This document shows positions 8,589 to 16,686 of a DNA stretch of 64,000 bases, piece after piece. Origin of the DNA: Bradyrhizobium sp. sGM-13 (GTDB lineage: Bacteria; Pseudomonadota; Alphaproteobacteria; Rhizobiales; Xanthobacteraceae); assembly GCF_018398875.1 (NCBI RefSeq), contig NZ_JAGWDK010000016.1:91001-155000 (forward strand), given 5' to 3'. The position numbers and the translations under genes are program-made. Position 1 is the first letter of the stretch. Each line of letters begins with the position of its first letter. The notes beneath the pieces were generated by a model, which was not told the origin of the DNA, did not search any database, and worked only from the letters and a program-made list of their open reading frames with translations.

Positions 8589-9631
8589 GATGCGGCTATC
8601 GCCTGGCTAGTTTCGTGGTAGCTGCGATACCAGGCCGCGAACCGCTGGATGCCGTCCTCGATCGGGGTTGCCGGGCGAAAGCCGACGTCGCGCACGAGGT
8701 CATCGACATCGGCATAGGTGGTCGGCACGTCGCCCGGCTGCATCGGCAGCAGTTCCTTGTTGGCCTTGCGCCCCAGCTCCCGCTCGAGGATATCGAGTAC
8801 GAGCATCAATTCCTGCGGCTTGTTGTTGCCGACATTGTAGATGCGCCAAGGGGCGATGCTCGATCCCGGGTCCTGAATTCCGTCCAGCCCAGGCGCGGGC
8901 TGCCCGACCTGCGGCGCGCGATCGATCAGGCGGACCAGAGCCTCTGTCACGTCATCGATATAGGTGAAGTCGCGAAGCATCCGGCCGCCATTGAACAACT
9001 TGACCGGATCGCCGCGGACGATCGCGTCCGCAAACACGAACAGCGCCATATCGGGCCGATACCACGGGCCGTACACCGTGAAAAAGCGCAAGCCGGTGCA
9101 CGGAATTCCGTAAAGATGGCTGTACGAGTGGGCCATCAATTCATTGGCCTTCTTGCTCGCGGCATAAAGGCTGATCGGATGATCGACATTGTCATGCACC
9201 GAGAAGGGCAACTTCCTGTTCGCCCCGTACACGGACGACGAGGATGCGAACAACAAATGACGGCAGCCATGATGCCGGCATCCCTCCAGGACATTGGTGA
9301 AGCCGACCAGATTGGCGTCGACATAAGCGTGCGGATCCTGCAGCGAGTAGCGCACGCCTGCTTGCGCAGCCAGATGGATGACGACGGGAAACCGATGGCG
9401 CGCAAACAGCGCCGGTATCGCGACGCGATCCGCCACATCCAACTCTTCAAACTGAAAACGCGGATCGTTGCGCAGGATCGCGAGCCGGGCCGCTTTCAGT
9501 TGCGGATCGTAGTATGAATTGAGGTTGTCGAGCCCGACCACACGATGGCCCGACTGCAGCAACCGTTGCGCCACGTGAAATCCGATGAAGCCCGCGGCTC
9601 CCGTTACCAGAATTGCCTGATCCGGCATCAT
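8585..9631 (-). CDS. UDP-glucuronate 4-epimerase (extended SDR)
   Basis: 348 residues. The Rossmann motif GAAGFIG starts at residue 11, and the catalytic pair is Y156-xxx-K160 (YAASK). The NSYYDPQLK stretch after the first strands is typical of UDP-GlcA C4-epimerases (LspL/CapI type), which make UDP-galacturonate. The start is the first of two adjacent ATGs at 9631, with GGAGG 8 bases upstream; a GTG further up is less well placed. It lies directly downstream of UDP-glucose dehydrogenase, which supplies its substrate. It is the last gene of the minus-strand nucleotide-sugar group of the EPS cluster. Confidence 0.87.
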   Translation of the reverse strand: MMPDQAILVTGAAGFIGFHVAQRLLQSGHRVVGLDNLNSYYDPQLKAARLAILRNDPRFQFEELDVADRVAIPALFARHRFPVVIHLAAQAGVRYSLQDPHAYVDANLVGFTNVLEGCRHHGCRHLLFASSSSVYGANRKLPFSVHDNVDHPISLYAASKKANELMAHSYSHLYGIPCTGLRFFTVYGPWYRPDMALFVFADAIVRGDPVKLFNGGRMLRDFTYIDDVTEALVRLIDRAPQVGQPAPGLDGIQDPGSSIAPWRIYNVGNNKPQELMLVLDILERELGRKANKELLPMQPGDVPTTYADVDDLVRDVGFRPATPIEDGIQRFAAWYRSYHETSQAIAAS

Positions 9632-9674
9632 GCGTGCATCCTCCACCAGCCGATGTCATGACGGCTCATGCTTG

Positions 9675-10994
9675 TCAGTACGCCACCGATTTCGGCCGCC
9701 CCACGCCGCAGTACAGAAAACCGTTCCGCCTCACCTCCTCCGGAGAGTAGATGTTGCGCAGATCGACAATCACGGGACAGGCCATGATGGTGGACAATTC
9801 TTTGAGATCCAGCGCCCGGAACTGCTCCCATTCCGTGACGATGACGAGCGCGTGGCATCCTTTCGCGCAACGATAGGCGTTGTCGCAGAAGGTGACGTTC
9901 TCGAACACCTTCTTCGCCTGCTCCATCCCGACGGGATCGAAAACGCGCACCTCGGCTCCCATGTCCTGCAGCGCGGTGATCAGCGGAATCGACGGCGCAT
10001 CGCGCATGTCGTCGGTATCCGGCTTGAACGTCACGCCGAGCACCGCAATGGATTTGCCCCGGATGTTGCCGCCGAATGCATTCGCGACCTTGCGTGCCAT
10101 CGCCCGCTTGCGCTGGTCGTTGACGGCGACCACTGTTTCGACGATACGCACCGGCGCTTCGTTGTCCTGGCCGGTCTTGATCAGCGCCATCGCGTCCTTT
10201 GGAAAGCAGGAGCCGCCGAAGCCTGGCCCCGCATGCAGGAATTTCTGGCCGATCCGGTTATCGAGGCCGATCCCGCGCGCGACTTCCTGCACATTGGCGC
10301 CGACCTTTTCGGCGAGATCGGCAATCTCGTTGATGAAGGCGATCTTGGTAGCGAGAAAGGAGTTGGCGGCGTATTTCGTCAATTCGGCGGTGCGGCGATC
10401 GGTATAGAGGATTGGGGAAGCGTTGAGGTGAAGCGGCCGGTACACCTCGGCCATCACGCTGCGGGCGCGCGCATCGTCCGTTCCGATCACGATCCGGTCG
10501 GGATGCTTGAAGTCGCGGATCGCCGCCCCTTCGCGCAGGAATTCGGGATTGGAAACGATGGCAACTTTGGCGTCGGGATTTTCTTCGCGGATGATGCGCT
10601 CGACCTCATCACCGGTGCCGACCGGGACCGTCGACTTGGTTACTACCACCGCCTGGTCAGGAAGTACGCCGGCGATCTCGCGCGCCGCCGCATAGACATA
10701 GGAAAGATCGGCATGGCCATCGCCGCGGCGCGACGGCGTGCCCACCGCGATGAACACCACTTTCGCACCGCTGACGGCCGATTTCAGATCGCTCGAAAAT
10801 GAAAGGCGGCCTTGGCCAACGTTCCGCGCCACCAATTCGGCCAGTCCGGGTTCGTGGATCGGCATCTCCCCGTTGTTGAGGCTCGCAACCTTCTCCGCAT
10901 TGCTGTCGATACAGACGACCTGATGGCCAAAATCGGAAAAGCACGCCCCTGACACCAGCCCGACATAGCCGGCGCCAATCATCGCTATATGCAT
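9675..10994 (-). CDS. ugd: UDP-glucose 6-dehydrogenase
   Basis: 439 residues. It oxidises UDP-glucose to UDP-glucuronate with two NAD+. The N-terminal GAGYVGL nucleotide site is present, and the catalytic Cys is C263 in GGSCFPKD. The C-terminal UDP-binding domain contains GVTFKPDTDDMRDAPS. The start at 10994 has AGGAA five bases upstream. It sits between the epimerase and the FkbM methyltransferase gene on the same strand, in the precursor-supply part of the EPS cluster. Confidence 0.95.
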   Translation of the reverse strand: MHIAMIGAGYVGLVSGACFSDFGHQVVCIDSNAEKVASLNNGEMPIHEPGLAELVARNVGQGRLSFSSDLKSAVSGAKVVFIAVGTPSRRGDGHADLSYVYAAAREIAGVLPDQAVVVTKSTVPVGTGDEVERIIREENPDAKVAIVSNPEFLREGAAIRDFKHPDRIVIGTDDARARSVMAEVYRPLHLNASPILYTDRRTAELTKYAANSFLATKIAFINEIADLAEKVGANVQEVARGIGLDNRIGQKFLHAGPGFGGSCFPKDAMALIKTGQDNEAPVRIVETVVAVNDQRKRAMARKVANAFGGNIRGKSIAVLGVTFKPDTDDMRDAPSIPLITALQDMGAEVRVFDPVGMEQAKKVFENVTFCDNAYRCAKGCHALVIVTEWEQFRALDLKELSTIMACPVIVDLRNIYSPEEVRRNGFLYCGVGRPKSVAY

Positions 10995-11061
10995 TACGGT
11001 TCCTGTCTGAAAAGCCGCGCGGCCCAAGGCCGCGCCGGCGGGAAGGCGGTGAAACGACGAG

Positions 11062-11850
11062 CTAGCTGCTCAATATCGATTCGCCGTCGAGATGACGGGG
11101 AAAGAAAAAGAAGTTGTTGACGTAGAACTGCCCGTTCTTGCGGCCGCCGTCCGGCCGCAGCGCATCGGCGTCCTGAAGCTTTCGGGAATCGAACTGTTCC
11201 ACTCCAATCACGTCGTTGTCCTTCAGGAAGAAACCCCGATAGGATTTGTTCCGAAAGAATTCGAACACCAGGCGTGTCGCCTCGGCGCGGTGGCGGTCCT
11301 CGGCCTCGACCAGGAATACCGGCTGGCAGCGCTCCAGAAGCTCGACGGCGCCGTTCAGCACATTCAACTCGTGGCCTTCGACGTCGATCTTTACGAACGC
11401 CACGTCCTGGTCGATGACAGCGTCGAGCCGCGCGATCGGCACATGAGCGGAAACGAGCTTCGCCGAAGAACCGGCTCGCGCCTCCAGCGAGGCAAGGCCG
11501 TACACCAAGCCATCTTCGCCTTGCGGGATGAACAGCTCGGCATCGCCGTCATGATCCGACAGCGCGATCTCGTGAACGCTCACATTGCGCGCCGAGGTTC
11601 GGCGCAACAACCTCGCCATCTGCTGCGAAGGCTCGAAGGCGTGGACCTGCCGGGAAAGCCGCGCCAGCCGCCGCGTGTAGAGGCCGCAGTTTGCGCCGAC
11701 GTCGACCGTCACCGCGTCGCCGGGAATGACCTTGTCGAGATAGGACAGTTCCCGCTCCGCCGATTTGGGGCGTTTCATGAAGTGCCATTGCAACCATATC
11801 GAGGGAAACGCATCCTTCACCAGCTCCTTGACGTGTTGTTTTGTGTTCAT
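11062..11850 (-). CDS. FkbM-family SAM-dependent methyltransferase
   Basis: 262 residues from the ATG at 11850, chosen for the strong GGGAGG site; the open frame extends upstream without a better start. The SAM site reads VDVGANCGLYTRRLA, with acidic HAFEPS after strand 2 and KIDVEGHE, the FkbM family signature. Family members O-methylate sugars or other small molecules. In this cluster it may methylate an EPS sugar (inference), though the acceptor cannot be read from sequence. It lies 85 bases downstream of the mannose-1-phosphate guanylyltransferase gene. Confidence 0.82.
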   Translation of the reverse strand: MNTKQHVKELVKDAFPSIWLQWHFMKRPKSAERELSYLDKVIPGDAVTVDVGANCGLYTRRLARLSRQVHAFEPSQQMARLLRRTSARNVSVHEIALSDHDGDAELFIPQGEDGLVYGLASLEARAGSSAKLVSAHVPIARLDAVIDQDVAFVKIDVEGHELNVLNGAVELLERCQPVFLVEAEDRHRAEATRLVFEFFRNKSYRGFFLKDNDVIGVEQFDSRKLQDADALRPDGGRKNGQFYVNNFFFFPRHLDGESILSS

Positions 11851-11935
11851 TGCTGCCTCCCTTGACGTAGCGCGCACGCCTCGTTGCGGCGTGCCTCGCC
11901 CTCGATGCGGATGCTGCCTCCCACCCCACCACACC

Positions 11936-13375
11936 TCAAACGCGGTCATAGATATCCTGCACGCGGACGATGTCGTCCTCCCCGAGATAGGCGCCCGACT
12001 GGACCTCGATCAGGTTGAGGGGAACCTTTCCAGGGTTCTCCAGACGATGCATGCATCCCAAGGGTACGAAGATCGACTCGTTCTCGCGCAGCAGGATTTC
12101 CTCGTCGTCGCGCGTAACGATCGCGGTGCCGTTCACCACGACCCAATGTTCGGCGCGATGATAATGTTTCTGCAGCGACAGCTTGGCGCCGGGATTGACG
12201 GTGATGCGCTTGACCTGAAACCGCTCTCCGGCATGGATCGATTGATAGTATCCCCAGGGGCGATGGACGCTGTGGGTCTGGGTTGCCGAGCGATGGCCGT
12301 TTGCCTTCAGCCGCTCGACCAATTTTCCGACGTCCTGGTCGCGTTTCCGGCTGGTCACCAGCACCACGTCCGGCGACGTGGCGATGACGAGATCCTCGAC
12401 GCCGAGCGCCGCGACCAGTTGCCCGTCGCCCCGCACGTAGCAACCCGAAGCATCTTCCACTACCGCATCGCCAATCACGACATTGCCAGACGTATCCTTC
12501 TCCGCCATCGACCACAGGGCCGACCAGCTTCCGACATCGCTCCAGTCGAACGTGGCGGGAACCACCACTGCATTGTCGGTCTTCTCCATGATCGCGTAGT
12601 CCATCGAGATGCTCGGACAGGCCTCGAAAGCGCGCTCATCAAGCCGGAGAAAATCAAGGTCGCGGGTTGCGCCGGTCAGCGCCTTGCGACAGGCGGCCAG
12701 GACCTCGGGTGCCCGGTGCGCCAATTCGTCGATGAACTGACGCGCCGGCAGCAGAAATATCCCGCTATTCCAGACATGCTCGTCGCAGGCCAGCAGACGC
12801 TCGACAGTCACCAGATCCGGCTTCTCGACGAAGCTGGCGACGTTACGAATCGGAGAAGCGGCGTCCAGCTCATCGCCCATTCGGATATAGCCGAATCCGG
12901 TCGCTGCCGACGAAGGCCGCACGCCGAACAGGACGAATCGGCCGTAGCGCGCGGCCGTGATGCCGGTCGATATGGCGGCGCGAAACGCGGCGTGATCCCG
13001 CACCCAGTGGTCGACCGGCATCGCCAGTATCACCGCGTCGGGATCGGCTTCGCCGGCGAGCAGGGCTGCAACCGCCACCGCTGGAGCGGTGTTTCTTCCG
13101 AACGGCTCGAGCACGATGGTCGGACGATCGACGCCGACCGCGCGCAACTGCTCGCCGATCGCAAAACGGTGCTCGGCGTTTGCGATCACCATCGGGTCGG
13201 TAAACAGCGAGCGATCGTCGACCCGTAGCGCCGTTTGCTGCAGCAGTGTGTTCTCGCCGAGCAGCGAGAGCAGTTGCTTGGGATAAGTTTCGCGCGAAAG
13301 CGGCCACAGCCGCGAGCCGGCGCCACCGGACAGGAGAACGGGTACGATACGGCCGCGCGGCTCGATCATCGACAT
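11936..13375 (-). CDS. manC: Bifunctional mannose-1-phosphate guanylyltransferase / mannose-6-phosphate isomerase
   Basis: 479 residues, the usual length of type II bifunctional enzymes (AlgA/XanB/ManC). The N-terminal nucleotidyltransferase has the GGAGSRLWPLSR pyrophosphorylase motif and YPKQ. The C-terminal cupin isomerase domain carries HRPWGYY and the metal-binding QKHYHRAEHW. Together they convert fructose-6-phosphate-derived mannose to GDP-mannose for EPS assembly. GAAGGA lies 7 bases before the ATG. Located 33 bases downstream of the initiating sugar transferase, so probably in its operon. Confidence 0.93.
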   Translation of the reverse strand: MSMIEPRGRIVPVLLSGGAGSRLWPLSRETYPKQLLSLLGENTLLQQTALRVDDRSLFTDPMVIANAEHRFAIGEQLRAVGVDRPTIVLEPFGRNTAPAVAVAALLAGEADPDAVILAMPVDHWVRDHAAFRAAISTGITAARYGRFVLFGVRPSSAATGFGYIRMGDELDAASPIRNVASFVEKPDLVTVERLLACDEHVWNSGIFLLPARQFIDELAHRAPEVLAACRKALTGATRDLDFLRLDERAFEACPSISMDYAIMEKTDNAVVVPATFDWSDVGSWSALWSMAEKDTSGNVVIGDAVVEDASGCYVRGDGQLVAALGVEDLVIATSPDVVLVTSRKRDQDVGKLVERLKANGHRSATQTHSVHRPWGYYQSIHAGERFQVKRITVNPGAKLSLQKHYHRAEHWVVVNGTAIVTRDDEEILLRENESIFVPLGCMHRLENPGKVPLNLIEVQSGAYLGEDDIVRVQDIYDRV

Positions 13376-13408
13376 TGCATGGTCCTTCGATATTGCGACG
13401 GTGGTCGG

Positions 13409-14191
13409 TCAGAATCCGCTTCCGGACAGGAATTCTTTGCGGATCGTGCGGATGATAATCATGATGTCCATGCGCAGCGACCACCTCTCGATATAAACGA
13501 GATCGTAATCGATCCGCGAAACCGCAGGACCGAACTCGGCCGTGCTTCCCCTGCAGCCGCTGACTTGTGCGAGCCCGGTAATGCCCGGCCGCGCCGTATG
13601 CCGCTGAAAATAATAAGGCACGAGGTGTTCATAGGGCAGATCCGCCGCCAGCATTCCCGGCACATGCGGCCGCGGCCCAACCAGTGACATATCGCCTTTG
13701 ATCACATTGATCAGTTGCGGAATTTCGTCGAGGCTGGTCTTGCGCAGAATTCGCCCCACCGGCGTCACGCGCGCGTCGCCCTGAACGGTCTGCTTTACAC
13801 CGCGCACATCGCCCGCATCCGCGCGCATGGTACGGAACTTGTAGATCTTGAAGCGGCGGTTGCGATAGCCGTATCGATACTGGAAGAACAGCACCGGGCC
13901 CGGCGACGTCAGCTTTATCGCAACTGCGATGACGATCAGGAGTGGCGCGAAGAACAGCAATGCGCCGCTTGCCGCAGCAATATCGAACACGCGCTTTGCA
14001 ATCGACGAGGATGGCTCGTTTCGCGCCCTTCGGCGCGAGCGCCGGCGGGCTCGATACGCGCTATGCGCACCGCCGCCGGCAAATTCGACAGGACGGACTG
14101 ATATCTCGGTTCGCTCTCTTCGAATCGGCGCAACGTTGCTCCTCGGCGCAACGTCGCTCCGATCGAAGTTGGCTGTCACGATGGAGGCCAT
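13409..14191 (-). CDS. Undecaprenyl-phosphate sugar-1-phosphate transferase (initiating EPS transferase)
   Basis: 260 residues. A basic, low-complexity N-terminal ~65 residues precede one membrane helix and the bacterial sugar transferase domain: KIYKFRTMR, SLDEIPQLINVIKGDMSLVG, GPRPH and RPGITGLAQVSG are all family signatures. It lacks the four-helix/CoA-binding-like front half of WbaP, so it is an ExoY/PssA-sized monotopic enzyme that starts the repeat unit on the lipid carrier. AGGAG lies four bases before the ATG. First gene of the minus-strand group, reading away from the export genes. Confidence 0.9.
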   Translation of the reverse strand: MASIVTANFDRSDVAPRSNVAPIRRERTEISVRPVEFAGGGAHSAYRARRRSRRRARNEPSSSIAKRVFDIAAASGALLFFAPLLIVIAVAIKLTSPGPVLFFQYRYGYRNRRFKIYKFRTMRADAGDVRGVKQTVQGDARVTPVGRILRKTSLDEIPQLINVIKGDMSLVGPRPHVPGMLAADLPYEHLVPYYFQRHTARPGITGLAQVSGCRGSTAEFGPAVSRIDYDLVYIERWSLRMDIMIIIRTIRKEFLSGSGF

Positions 14192-14718
14192 GATTCTCCT
14201 CTCTCTGCGGGAACCGGACTGTGAATCAAGCGCGTGGAGTTACTCGACAGCGAGCGCGACGATTTCGCAGCAGCGAACGTCCGCACTTCGCGGTCGCTAA
14301 GACTTTCCAGAATCTTGAGCGAAGTTTGGCGCAAATGCGAAAGCGGTGCCGCATCACCGCGGAACTGACTCGTTAACGAGATTTGTGCGACGCGATATTC
14401 CGATTTGTTCGGAGATGCTTAGTCTCGATTTGCCTGGTTAATGAGCTGCGCGTGACTCGAGGCTGCCATGCATAATCGAAAAGCGCGGAACAAAATCCAT
14501 TGTTCGTTTCTCGATCAATGTGGCGTCGCTGCACGGGCAACAAATGCCTGTCTCGTCGTTGGTTTGTTAGTCGAAAGCCAAGCGATCCTCTGCAACCTGA
14601 TGACTGGTAGTGATTAAGGCGCACGGCTGGTGCGGTGGTCGCAACGTTTGGAAAGAAAACAGAGACGGCAGCCATTCGCGAGCCGTCCACCTTGCGGAAC
14701 GCTTCCAGGGAGGCGCCC
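14192..14718. promoter_or_regulatory. Divergent intergenic region between the two halves of the EPS cluster
   Basis: These 527 bases lie between the initiating transferase (minus) and the small membrane protein gene (plus). I see no convincing gene. The stretch is AT-richer than its surroundings and holds a perfect 12-base palindrome CTCGTTAACGAG at 14369-14380. It must hold promoters for one or both EPS transcription units. Confidence 0.5.
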
Positions 14719-14862
14719 ATGATGGCCGAACGTCTGCACAGCCGTGCACTGGTGCCGCACGGCACATTGTCGCCCGATCGCAGGCTGAGGAACCGCATCA
14801 TCATCGCGAACGCGGTTGCGTGGATTGCGATCGTGATCCTGATCTGCCTGCTCGTTTTCTAA
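14719..14862 (+). CDS. Small single-pass membrane protein, 47 aa
   Basis: The reading frame opens with two adjacent ATGs preceded by CAGGGAGG at a five-base spacing, an unusually good ribosome site. The predicted product has a basic N-terminal half (LSPDRRLRNRI) and a single C-terminal hydrophobic helix (about residues 29-47) that ends at the stop, so it would be tail-anchored with its basic head in the cytoplasm. No family is recognised. It sits directly upstream of the phosphatase and the EPS export genes. A role in EPS assembly or control is a guess from position. Confidence 0.6.
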   Translation: MMAERLHSRALVPHGTLSPDRRLRNRIIIANAVAWIAIVILICLLVF

Positions 14863-14941
14863 TCTATTACTTGTGGCTGCGTCTCGGCGTATGGTGTCAT
14901 GGATTGACCGCCGCGCGGTTCCATGATCGACATCGCACACC

Positions 14942-15676
14942 ATGCACCGAACGTCTGCGGGACCTTCACGCTGCGTTAACGCTTCAACGCCTGCCGATAC
15001 ACGCATCTATGCCGTCGGCGATATCCACGGCTGCGCCGATCTGCTGAGTGAGATTATTGCGCGCATAGACGAGGACATAAGGCGGAGACCGATCGCGCGC
15101 GTAATCGAAATCTATCTCGGCGATTACGTTGATCGCGGGCCACACTCCAAGACGGTGATCGACCTGCTCGCGGTCAGACTCGTTAACAACCACGCGGTAT
15201 GTCTGCGCGGCAACCACGAAGCGGTGATGGAAGGGTTTCTTCAGGATCCGGCCATCCTGCAGTATTGGCTGCAACTAGGCGGCATGCAGACGCTTGCATC
15301 GTATGGCGTTGAACTGCATGACGAAACTGCGACGGCGAACGAAGTGCATCGCCGCTTTCTCGACACGTTTCCGCGTACGCACCAACTATTCATGCAGTGC
15401 TTGCGCAATCAGTTCAGGTGCGGCGATTTCCTGTTCGTGCACGCCGGCATTCGTCCGGATGTCCCGATCGAGCATCAGGATCCCAACGATCTGATTTGGA
15501 TTCGCGATGCGTTCCTCGACTCCACGCGAGATCACGAACAATTCATCGTGCACGGCCATACGCCTGTGCCGCATCCGGATATCAGACATAACCGAATCAA
15601 CATCGATACCGCCGCGTGGCGGACGGGAACGTTGACCTGCATTGCGCTTGAAGGATCAGCGATCCTCTTCCTGTGA
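14942..15676 (+). CDS. Metallophosphoesterase, Ser/Thr protein phosphatase type (PssZ-like position)
   Basis: 244 residues. All three PPP-type metal motifs are intact: GDIHG at 26-30, GDYVDRG at 60-66 and RGNHE at 89-93, with later HAG and HGHT metal-binding His residues. The size fits bacterial Ser/Thr phosphatases of the lambda/PrpA type, which remove phosphate from proteins. No clear ribosome site precedes the ATG at 14942. Rhizobium leguminosarum has an EPS-linked phosphatase of this type (PssZ); the location here, just before the Wza-like gene, suggests a similar control role (inference). It could also act on small phosphorylated molecules. Confidence 0.87.
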   Translation: MHRTSAGPSRCVNASTPADTRIYAVGDIHGCADLLSEIIARIDEDIRRRPIARVIEIYLGDYVDRGPHSKTVIDLLAVRLVNNHAVCLRGNHEAVMEGFLQDPAILQYWLQLGGMQTLASYGVELHDETATANEVHRRFLDTFPRTHQLFMQCLRNQFRCGDFLFVHAGIRPDVPIEHQDPNDLIWIRDAFLDSTRDHEQFIVHGHTPVPHPDIRHNRINIDTAAWRTGTLTCIALEGSAILFL

Positions 15677-15803
15677 CTCGCATGCAACGTTTCGTTAACG
15701 CGTGCGCGCATATTGGGCACATGGAACTCCGTCATCACATTCTTTCGCCGTTTTTGCTTCCCTATCATCCGCGGCTGTTACGTGCATTCATGGAGATGCA
15801 GCT

Positions 15804-16391
15804 ATGCAGCAACGGTCGTCCAGCGCCGGCCCAACCCTTCCCTCTCTTCTCTTCGTCCTTGTAATTGCCGGCATCAGTGCCGGATTTTCAATTCGTGCTT
15901 CAGCACAGACGCCACCTTCCGCATCGTCCGCGGACCGTTACGTTCTCGGTCCGAACGATCGAATCAGGCTGAAGGTCTACGGCGAACCTGACATCACCGG
16001 CGAGTATGAGATCGACAACGGCGGTCAAGTTTCGATTCCGCTCGCCGGTCACATCAAGGCTGCAGGCGCCACGACGCGGCAGCTCGAGAAAGCGATAGCA
16101 TCCGCGCTTGCAAAGGGAATCGTGCGCGATCCGCGCGTCAACGTCGAGATCGCGCAGTATCGCCCGTACTACATCCTCGGCGAGGTGAAGAAGAGCGGCG
16201 AATATCCATACCGCAATGGGTTGACGGTCATGGACGCGATCGCAAGCGCCGGCGGATTCACGTACCGCGCCAACGAAAGCAAGGTCTATCTCCGCCGTGC
16301 AGGTGCCGGTGCGGAAGAGACCCACCCTCTCGACGCTCCCGTTCCGGTCTATCCCGGCGACAACATCAGGGTTCCGGAGCGCTACTTCTAG
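15804..16391 (+). CDS. Polysaccharide export protein, Wza/ExoF-like (PES + SLBB)
   Basis: 195 residues from the ATG at 15804, with GGAGA nine bases upstream; the frame is open upstream without support. A signal peptide (LLFVLVIAGISAGFSIRAS) leads into an export domain (YVLGPNDRIRLKVYGEPD) and an SLBB domain (YYILGEVKKSGEYPY, then VMDAIASAGGF). There is no lipobox Cys and no C-terminal amphipathic helix as in E. coli Wza, so it is the short form that usually works with a separate outer-membrane protein. The next gene encodes a candidate barrel partner. Confidence 0.88.
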   Translation: MQQRSSSAGPTLPSLLFVLVIAGISAGFSIRASAQTPPSASSADRYVLGPNDRIRLKVYGEPDITGEYEIDNGGQVSIPLAGHIKAAGATTRQLEKAIASALAKGIVRDPRVNVEIAQYRPYYILGEVKKSGEYPYRNGLTVMDAIASAGGFTYRANESKVYLRRAGAGAEETHPLDAPVPVYPGDNIRVPERYF

Positions 16392-16686
16392 CGTTTCGGA
16401 ACTGCAGATGAGGTGATGCCGCTCATGAGCGGATGATGGCGCGTGTTGCGCCGTTGTCACAGTTCGCATTTTGCAGATGCGAAATATTTTGCGACGCGAG
16501 GAAAACTTTTTCCGGCAAGGCGCGTTGCAAGCGAGCGCATCACTTCAATCTCACAACTCAAAACCTTGCGCCCGCGCACCGAGTATGAGGCCTGCCGTTC
16601 TTATGCGCAGTCGACGATCATTATTTGAGCGATGGGCCTCGCCCGATAAGTGTTCGCCGTCTTCGCGTTCCCGCAAGGGATGGGTG

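Noticed and set aside
8267..13228. Long plus-strand frames opposite the nucleotide-sugar genes
   Set aside because: They mirror Ugd, ManC, FkbM and epimerase reading frames and contain no recognisable domains.
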